Below are positions 1 to 9,100 of a DNA stretch of 35,698 bases, piece after piece. The position numbers and the translations under genes are program-made. The stretch comes from Rhynchonema sp. JSB1_4 (Eukaryota > Nematoda > Chromadorea > Monhysterida > Xyalidae). Position 1 is the first letter of the stretch. Every line of letters begins with the position of its first letter. Under the pieces are notes generated by a model. That model made no database searches. It saw only the letters and a program-made list of their open reading frames with translations, and had not been told where the DNA came from. The stretch lies in NCBI GenBank assembly GCA_030248065.1, contig JASAMV010000520.1:1-35698 (forward strand). The letters are read 5' to 3'.

Positions 1-1966
1 GTGATGTGGCACCGATAATGTACCACTGCATGCTACTACACATGTATGTACATAGGTCCGGTGCAAAACCGGGCACCCAAAGTCGATCTGACACGCAAGA
101 TTTGGGCTGTAATCGATATTTTGATGGTCGTATATCAGATATACGGCATTAGATGCATTAAAATACATTGTACGGTATGCTACCATACATTAGAGCAGTG
201 GTTTTTAAAAAAAAAATTTTTTTTTTTATTAAAAAAAAATTTTTTTTTTAAAAAAAATTCGTTCCAAAAGTTAAAAAAAAATTTTTTTTTTATTATTTTC
301 AAAATTCGAAAATTTCTCTATTTTTTTGCTCTAAAAGTGCTATTTTTTGCATAAAAATTGCTATTGTTAACATCACCCGACCCTACCATGGGTGTATTGG
401 GTGCCATAATCGTTGTTTTGTGGCATCTAGACATAGTGCACACACTCACATGGCCTCTCATGTGATTACACATGTACATGTGACTGGGTGGGCATGCATT
501 TATCCATGCAACAGACCCGAAAGCAGTGATTCGGTGTGATATTCACTCTATATTTACACTGTTTGTCACATATTTGCATTGGTCGTGTACCAAGAGGCAA
601 TAGTTTCACCCAAATTTACCGTCTTGAGTGTCACAAAGCCACACCAAGGCACCCACACCACGTGGAGGAAGTGTACGGGTGTGTACCTGACTACTGTTGG
701 TACTCATTGACCATTGTTTAGTATTGTTTTCGTGTCGTGAGTGCTTTATATGCACTTACCACACGTTATGGAAGAAAAATGCCACTATTTTTTGCTTTAG
801 CGCTCATTTTTTTTCGTTTCTGGCAGTTCTTGGCTGGAATAAAAAAAAATTTTTTTAAATTAAAAAAAAAAATTTTTTTTTAAAAAAAAATGGGGTTTGA
901 ATAAAAAAATTTTTTTATTAACCACTGCATTAGAGTACATCGTTAGGAAACATCAACCTCAGACTATAGGATTCCATAGAATCTGCACACTGCTACCGGG
1001 TGTCACCACACAAGTTGGGTCTCAGGCGAAAATTTTCAATTTTTGAAAAATATGTTGCATCGATTTCATTTATCCTGAAACCTCGTTTGCAACACTTTCC
1101 TAATAAATAAAATTTTCGTCAAAAAAAAAATCAAAAAAAAATTTTTAAAAAAAAAGCTCGTTAATAAAAAAATTTTTTTTTCAACCCTGGTCTTGAGGTC
1201 ACAAAGCCACACCAAGGCACCCACACCACGTGGGGGAAGTGTACGGGTGTACCTGACTACTGTTGGTACTCATTGACCATTGTTTAGTATTGTTTTGGTG
1301 TCGTGAGCAGGGTTGGGCAAAAAACGTTTTTTTCTCAAAAATCGTTTTTTTTTAAAACGCCCAGATGACCAAAATATGTCCTAAAAAATTGGAAAACGCT
1401 CATGTTTTGAAGAAAACGTGGTTAAATGAAGTAATTCTATGTGTTCTGAGGCAAAATAAACGGGTTTCAACCCTTTTCTAGCGAGTTGTTAAGGTCCCAT
1501 ATCAGACCCGCATCATGGGACCAACTTTGGCCGGGGTCATCACTGAAAGTCAAACTCCGTATATCGACGTATCTCGACAAAGTAAAAATTGGTCGAAAAT
1601 TTTTTGAAAAAAATGGGACAAAAAATTGATTTTCCTTGATAATCAGGGTACTTTCCCTGAAAAATCAGGGAAAATCAAAGAAATTCAGGATTTGAAAAAA
1701 CAAAAAACGACCCAGGCGTTTTTTTTTAAAAAAACGTCGTTTTTTTAAGAAAAAACGCCGTCGTTTTTTTTGCCCAACCCTGGTCGTGAGTGGTTTATAA
1801 TCACTTACCACACGTTATGGGAGTAAAAAGGCACAATTTTTTGGTTTAGCGCTAATTTTTTTAGTTTCTTGCCGTTTTTTGCTGGAATAAAAAAAAAATT
1901 TTTTAATTTAATTTAATTTTAATTTAAAAATGGGGTTTGAATAAAAATTTGTTTTATTAACCACTG
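1..1966. mobile_element. Left-arm mirror of the nest (A1 partial, with B, A2 and C)
   Basis: Mirror image of 9414-11385. A1 ends at 1966, next to duplication copy CTCGGATG (1967-1974). C is at 1308-1782 with GTCGTGAG on both sides. B runs from before base 1 to 1189 and is followed by GTCTTGAG. A2 is at 196-927 with CATTAGAG at 188-195 and 928-935. All insertion boundaries are the same as in the right arm, so the nest predates the inverted duplication, or both arms are one locus. Confidence 0.93.
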
Positions 1967-4900
1967 CTCGGATGGTGCACATTCGATTTCCTCATCCTTG
2001 CACTGTTTTGTGTTCTTCAATCTGATGAGAAGCACAAAATAATGCATTTTATCAGTCACACACAGGTATTCCTGCTCTTTCACTGATGCGTGTGGTGCAT
2101 CAGATCATCGTCAGAACAAGAACCAACCACATTTACCTGGAGCAGCGGAACATGCCCACCTTTACGTTAATATCACCGGCAATGATCTCCGCATTCAACA
2201 CATTCACAGAATGAGCAAGTCCCCCAGTCCTTGTCGTGGGCCTGCAGGTAACCCATCGACACAGCAGCCGTCAGTGCTTTCGTGATTTTTTGCAATTCTG
2301 TTCAGAAAATTTCATCCAATTATCAGTCTTCTTTTCAATTCCAACCAAATTTACTTGCTTTTTCATTTAAAAATAGTCTACCAATTGGAAAGACGACACT
2401 GAATGCTCTCGCTGCCAAATTCAGCATGCAGGCCATTCGGGTCATGTTCTCAGCCGCGATCAGCCAGCCCGATTAAACGTGTCAACGGAGGCAATCATCG
2501 GTGCGGCGTTGATCTATTAAAATATACCAGGCTAAGTGATGTTTCAAAATTTCCATTAAAACATTCCTGATTTTCAAACTACCGCGCCCGTTAGTCCATT
2601 TCCCTGATTCAGGGCCACAATGTCCTCAGCAAGCTCAATGGCCACTCTTTCCTGTGCCTCGTCAGTGTTGGCCATTATGTGCGGCGTGCAGATCACTCGT
2701 GGATGGTCGATCAGAGCCTGATTCATTGAGGGCTCCTGTCAAGCGACTTCAGATGGTTAGGCATTTTTGTCGACTTTTTAGGTTTAAGTCAGACTGCGGG
2801 TTTTACCACCTGTTCATAAACATCCAACGCAGCCCCAGCCACGTGGTCACTATCCAAGGCTGCCAATAAATCAGTCTCGTTGATGATGCCCCCTCGAGCA
2901 CAATTGACCAGACGAACGTTGGGCTTGCATTTGGACAGTACGGATGCGTTTATGAGGCCTGTATATTTTTTCAATCGACAAAAGTTGCAATTATCGATCC
3001 AAATCATTATACGGCTACCCCGTTCACTTCATGTGTACACCTGACTGTGAGAAGCATTTGCAAGAGGATGTGAACTTGATTGTCGAGCACTTCTCCAAAC
3101 ACAAACTTCTCTCCATTAATTCTACCAAAACAAAACTCCAACAATTTGCTCGCTCAAGTTCATGTCCCGCTGTCCCTGCTATTGTGATTGATGAATGTCT
3201 GATTGATGTTGTCGATGCAAACAAATATCTGGGTGCTGTTATTGATTCCAAGTTTGATTTTGGCTTGCATACTACTGCCACATCTGTGAAAGTGAAGAAA
3301 ATTGCTGGTTCATTGTACCGTACCTTTCGTAATGATCTACCTGTGTCTGTCATGCGTTATCTGTATCAAACCTTGATTTGCTCTGTCATGTACTATTCGT
3401 GTGAGGTGACCTATCCTATTCATGACTATTCACGTAATTTGTTGGAAAGAACACAAAAATCCATTATTCGCATGTTCTCTGGCAATTTTGATCGGTCTGT
3501 GTCATATTCGCAGTTGTGTTCAATGTTTGGTGTTGATTATGTGGGTGTCACTGTCATGAAACGTCGTCTGAGATTGATGCATTCTTATGTTCTTGGTATT
3601 CGTGCTGCTCCTGTTGACTCTATTTCGTTCATTTCTGATTCCAATTCTCGCTCCAGTTCTCGTCTTAATCATTCTCGGCCATTTGTATCCCACGTGCTAA
3701 AACTGATATTCTCGCTACCAGTGCTATTGTTATCATGTCCCATCTTTACAATGCTTTACCTGATTTTGCAGTTTTCCTGCGAATGGGCACATTCAAAGGA
3801 GTCATTCGTTCGCAAAGCTTGATTGTTGAATTGTTGTACAAATTCGATTGCTGCCAGTGAATTTATTCCGTCCGTGTGTGAAATGTAATTGACCGTCATG
3901 CTGTGTTTCTGTGTTTTCTGTGTTTTTTGCTCCTTATCATCATCTACACCTCTCGTCTGTACTTCCACTGCCCACTAAACACTTGTAATTATTTATGGTT
4001 TCGTCGTTACTGTCCAGCTTATGCGTGTTTTACGTTCCATGTTCTTCTATGCATAAAAAACTTGAACTTGAACTTGAACCCCTCTTCCCACAAAGCACGG
4101 ACGGTGATGTAGTCAGCCAGTGGCCAGATTGCATCCAATGGCTTGTCTCACACCGATGTCAATCGTCGCCGCGACGTACGGATCGTAGCCGATTATCTGC
4201 AGCGAAAAGGCAAAATGAAGAGTCATTTTTGAACTGAAGAGCGTCTGATGCAGCGTCTGGTCACACAGTGAACGGCCTTCATGCCAAAGCCCTGCATGCA
4301 CTCGGCCACCAGATGGCCAGTGCGGCCGAGGCCAATTATGGCCAGTGTCTTGCCGTGTAGCTCGTTTCCAACGTAACCTTGCGATTCCACTCGCCCTGTG
4401 ATTTGAATGTCGTGATAAAGTAAATTTATACGACTACAGTCCCAACAGTCTCTTATTTGTCATCTTGCATCATTCCTGGAGCTAATGTTTGACCTGTTTG
4501 ACACTGCAATGCGCCTGTGGCAGTGCCTGCCACATTGAGCAACATGGCACACGTGAACTCGGCCACGCTTCGGTCGTTGCTGGTTGCGAGCTAAAATAAA
4601 AAAAAATAAAATTGAGTTTTTATTTTTTTCATTAATTTGTCCAAAAAACTTCAATCGTTCCATGCCAACTTCCGACGACGATTCCCTGTCTGGTGCCTGT
4701 TCGACGTCAATATTTCCCCCTTTGCCACGCTGGCCGACCAGCTTAGATGCTTGCCACCTGCCTTGAGCACATCGGCCGTCACTTTCTCCGAACTCCCCAG
4801 AGCGTCATAATCCTGAGGAAAAGCCATTGGCGATTGTTTGCTCTCTGGCAGGCGCTGGGAGACTCCAGAGCAACAATTACACCCCGAATCATGCCCATTT

Positions 4901-5144
4901 TCAACCATAAACGACTTTGCTTTGCTGGCAACAGCGGGGTCCGGAGCCCGTAAAGCCTCTTGTCAAAAATGCTCTATAAAGCTAGCTCGAAAAACAATGC
5001 GACAAACTCCACTCGCACTTGCTCCAACAGTTCCTGCGGCTGCAGCTTCGGCCGGTAATCGACATGCACTCCAGCGTGCCTCAAAATCTCGATACAATTT
5101 CGATCAACATCGTCCGGAATCAGCACCCGCTCAATTTTGAACAT
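1967..5144 (-). pseudogene. Mirror copy of PHGDH exons 1-10a, with many small deletions
   Basis: Reverse-strand copy of the PHGDH gene in the left arm. Exons read leftwards: 1 (5144-5019), 2 (4812-4670), 3 (4590-4494), 4 (4395-4277), 5 (4196-4080), 6 (2958-2810), 7 (2735-2583), 8 (2513-2382), 9 (2297-2138) and 10a (2021-1967). Exons 1 and 6-10a match the right copy. Exon 2 is 12 nt short, exon 3 is 3 nt short, exon 4 is 1 nt short and exon 5 is 16 nt short, so the frame is lost repeatedly. The exon 4 donor GT reads GC because a T is missing. As written it cannot encode the enzyme. Deletions affect intron, LINE and exon sequence alike, so consensus error is as likely as decay. The 3' exons, if present, lie outside the window. 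Confidence 0.85.
3029..4079 (+). mobile_element. 5'-truncated LINE in the left arm
   Basis: Mirror copy of the LINE at 7289-8352. It reads on the + strand from the C-terminal part of a reverse transcriptase (3031 onwards) to a 3' tail of A6 followed by about three CTTGAA units (4053-4079). A 1-nt deletion near 3678 (CTCGGCC versus CTCGTGCC in the partner) shifts the frame and ends the open frame at 3822. Further 1-nt losses follow towards 4079. Confidence 0.85.
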
Positions 5145-5612
5145 TGCTTTTTTCTCGTGTCTGAAAATTGTCCACTCATTATTATCTTTTTTACGACCAT
5201 TACACCTGTTTAGTGATAAACGCAACACGCGTTGCTGAAACGACGTGCGGGAAACTACATTATTTTTTTGGCAGTGGACCAGACAGTAAAAGATACCATA
5301 GTACCAGCTTGTGGTCTACCATTTGTAAAGAAACTTTCGTACTATTTGATTACAAAAATAGAGTGCGTGTGTGTGTCAAAGTGATTCTGCTAAGTGATCC
5401 TTAAAAACCCATTATTTTGAATATTGTGCATGCGCAGTCCACAGTCAGCATATCAAGAGTTTCCACAGGCATGTATGTATACATTTCCAAAGCATGTCAA
5501 TTTGCTAACACTGTTTGACATTTGCAAAAAAAACAGCGCGCTAAACAGTGCTCGGGATCGAGACCTATGCCTGAGACTTTGATCACACACAACCTGCAAA
5601 AACTTAGGTGCA

Positions 5613-5721
5613 CTCGCACGTGATGTCCAGTCCTTCCCATGAGATTGCACACCAGAATTTCAATCATATCGCACAAACATGGAGTAAATAAGTTGTGTGT
5701 GCAGCAGCACAGGCTCAGTGG
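5613..5721. other. Unpaired centre of the inverted repeat
   Basis: About 109 bp at the symmetry centre has no reverse-complement partner in the window. Immediately outside it the arms pair, with a few 1-2 nt differences in which the right arm is the shorter one. No gene is recognised here. Such a short unique loop between near-identical arms fits either a real head-to-head duplication or a fold-back chimera in the assembly. Confidence 0.85.
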
Positions 5722-6166
5722 TGCACCTAAGTTTTGCAGGTTGTGTGTGATCAAAGTCTCAGGCATAGTCTCGATCCCGGACTGTTTAGCGCGCTGTTTT
5801 TTTTGCAAATGTCAAACAGTGTTAGCAAATTGACATGCTTTGGAAATGTATACATACATGCCTGTGGAAACTCTTGATATGCTGACTGTGGACTGCGCAT
5901 GCACAATATTCAAAATAATGGGTTTTTAAGGATCACTTAGCAGAATCACTTTGACACACACACGCACTCTATTTTTGTAATCAAATAGTACGAAAGTTTC
6001 TTTACAAATGGTAGACCACAAGCTGGTACTATGGTATCTTTTACTGTCTGGTCCACTGCCAAAAAAATAATGTAGTTTCCCGCACGTCGTTTCAGCAACG
6101 CGTGTTGCGTTTATCACTAAACAGGTGTAATGGTCGTAAAAAAGATAATAATGAGTGGACAATTTT

Positions 6167-6169
6167 CAG
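6167..6169 (+). promoter_or_regulatory. Splice acceptor 16 nt upstream of the PHGDH start codon
   Basis: A pyrimidine-rich tract followed by TTTTCAG ends at 6169, 16 nt before the chosen ATG at 6186. It could be the acceptor of a 5'-UTR intron or a spliced-leader trans-splicing site. An upstream in-frame ATG (6102) would add 28 residues unlike PHGDH N-termini and would be removed by use of this acceptor, so the ATG at 6186 is preferred. Inference only, since no transcript is available. Confidence 0.5.
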
Positions 6170-6185
6170 ACACGAGAAAAAAGCA

Positions 6186-9100
6186 ATGTTCAAAATTGAG
6201 CGGGTGCTGATTCCGGACGATGTTGATCGAAATTGTATCGAGATTTTGAGGCACGCTGGAGTGCATGTCGATTACCGGCCGAAGCTGCAGCCGCAGGAAC
6301 TGTTGGAGCAAGTGCGAGTGGAGTTTGTCGCATTGTTTTTCGAGCTAGCTTTATAGAGCATTTTTGACAAGAGGCTTTACGGGCTCCGGACCCCGCTGTT
6401 GCCAGCAAAGCAAAGTCGTTTATGGTTGAAAATGGGCATGATTCGGGGTGTAATTGTTGCTCTGGTAGTCTCCCAGCGCCTGCCAGAGAGCAAACAATCG
6501 CCAATGGCTTTTCCTCAGGATTATGACGCTCTGTTGGTGAGTTCGGCCACGAAAGTGACGGCCGATGTGCTCAAGGCAGGTGGCAAGCATCTGAAGCTGG
6601 TCGGCCAGCGTGGCAAATGGGTGGACAATATTGACGTCGAACAGGCCACCAGACAGGGAATCGTCGTCGTGAAGTTGGCATGGAACGATTGAAGTTTTTT
6701 TGGACAAATTAATGAAAAAAATGAAAAACTCAATTTTATTTTTTTTTATTTTAGCTCGCCAACCAGCAACGACCGAAGCGTGGCCGAGTTCACGTGTGCC
6801 ATGTTGCTCAATGTGGCCAGGCACTTGCCACAGGCGCATTGCAGTGTCAAACAGGTCAAACATTAGCTCCAGGAATGATGCAAGATGACAAATAAGAGAC
6901 TGTTGGGACTGTAGTTCGTATAAATTTACTTTATCACGACATTCACAATCACAGGGCGAGTGGAATCGCAAGGTTCACGTTGGAAACGAGCTACACGGCA
7001 AGACACTGGCCATAATTGGCCTCGGCCGCACTGGCCATCTGGTGGCCGAGTGCATGCAGGGCTTTGGCATGAAGGTCCGTTCACTGTGTGACCAGACGCT
7101 GCATCAGACGCTCTTCAGTTCAAAAATGACTCTTCATTTTGCCTTTTCGCTGCAGATAATCGGCTACGATCCGTACGTTTCGCCGGCGACTGCATTGACA
7201 TTCGGTGTTGAGCACAAGCCATTGGATGCAATCTGGCCACTGGCTGACTACATCACCGTTCACGTGCCTTTGTGGGACAGCACCAGGGGTTCAAGTTCAA
7301 GTTCAAGTTTTTTATTGCATCAGAAGCAACATGGTAACGTCAACAACACGCATAAGCTGGACAGTAACGACGAAACCATAAATAATTACAAGTGTTTAGT
7401 GGGCCAGTGGAAGTTACAGATCGAGAGGTGTAGATGATGATAAGGAGCAAAAAACACAGAAAACACAGAAACACAGCATGATCGGTCAATTACATTTCAC
7501 ACACGGACGGAATAAATTTCACTGGCAGCAATCGCAATTTGTACAACAATTCAACAATCAAGCTTTGCGAACGAATGACTCCTTTGAATGTGCCCATTCG
7601 CAGGAAAACTGCAAAATCAGGTAAAGCATTGTAAAGATGGGACATGATAACAATAGCACTGGTAGCGAGAATATCAGTTTTAGCACGTGGGATACAAATG
7701 GCACGAGAATGATTAAGACGAGAACTGGAGCGAGAATTGGAATCAGAAATGAACGAAATAGAGTCAACAGGAGCAGCACGAATACCAAGAACATAAGAAT
7801 GCATCAATCTCAGACGACGTTTCATGACAGTGACACCCACATAATCAACACCAAACATTGAACACAACTGCGAATATGACACAGACCGATCAAAATTGCC
7901 AGAGAACATGCGAATAATGGATTTTTGTGTTCTTTCCAACAAATTACGTGAATAGTCATGAATAGGATAGGTCACCTCACACGAATAGTACATGACAGAG
8001 CAAATCAAGGTTTGATACAGATAACGCATGACAGACACAGGTAGATCATTACGAAAGGTACGGTACAATGAACCAGCAATTTTCTTCACTTTCACAGATG
8101 TGGCAGTAGTATGCAAGCCAAAATCAAACTTGGAATCAATAACAGCACCCAGATATTTGTTTGCATCGACAACATCAATCAGACATTCATCAATCACAAT
8201 AGCAGGGACAGCGGGACATGAACTTGAGCGAGCAAATTGTTGGAGTTTTGTTTTGGTAGAATTAATGGAGAGAAGTTTGTGTTTGGAGAAGTGCTCGACA
8301 ATCAAGTTCACATCCTCTTGCAAATGCTTCTCACAGTCAGGTGTACACATGAAGTGAACGGGGTAGCCGTATAATGATTTGGATCGATAATTGCAACTTT
8401 TGTCGATTGAAAAAATATACAGGCCTCATAAACGCATCCGTACTGTCCAAATGCAAGCCCAACGTTCGTCTGGTCAATTGTGCTCGAGGGGGCATCATCA
8501 ACGAGACTGATTTATTGGCAGCCTTGGATAGTGACCACGTGGCTGGGGCTGCGTTGGATGTTTATGAACAGGTGGTAAAACCCGCAGTCTGACTTAAACC
8601 TAAAAAGTCGACAAAAATGCCTAACCATCTGAAGTCGCTTGACAGGAGCCCTCAATGAATCAGGCTCTGATCGACCATCCACGAGTGATCTGCACGCCGC
8701 ACATAATGGCCAACACTGACGAGGCACAGGAAAGAGTGGCCATTGAGCTTGCTGAGGACATTGTGGCCCTGAATCAGGGAAATGGACTAACGGGCGCGGT
8801 AGTTTGAAAATCAGGAATGTTTTAATGGAAATTTTGAAACATCGCTTAGCCTGGTATATTTTAATAGATCAACGCCGCACCGATGATTGCCTCCGTTGAC
8901 ACGTTTAATCGGGCTGGCTGATCGCGGCTGAGAACATGACCCGAATGGCCTGCATGCTGAATTTGGCAGCGAGAGCATTCAGTGTCGTCTTTCCAATTGG
9001 TAGACTATTTTTAAATGAAAAAGCAAGTAAATTTGGTTGGAATTGAAAAGAAGACTGATAATTGGATGAAATTTTCTGAACAGAATTGCAAAAAATCACG

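Larger units (their letters stand above)
1..5612. repeat. Left arm of a giant inverted repeat
   Basis: This stretch is the reverse complement of 5722-11385. Position 1 pairs with 11385, 5612 pairs with 5722, and long matched segments lie between them. Paired coordinates sum to about 11386 at the outer edge, 11381 across the LINE and exons 6-9, and 11330-11334 near the centre. The 51-nt step is therefore concentrated at about 3678-4866, where the left arm lacks many single bases. The arm carries mirror copies of the hAT nest, PHGDH exons 10a to 1 and the LINE. It is still paired at base 1, so the repeat extends beyond the window. Confidence 0.97.

Noticed and set aside
5497..5833. Open frames at the palindrome centre on both strands
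   Set aside because: They read through the symmetric arms, so the same peptide pieces appear on both strands; they are products of the inverted repeat.
6755..6854. Apparent 1-nt insertion in PHGDH exon 3 of the right arm
   Set aside because: Moving the exon 2 donor to 6674 (GTGAA|GTTGG) gives phase 2, and exon 3 then reads correctly, matching the family pattern; the left arm is the one lacking a base.
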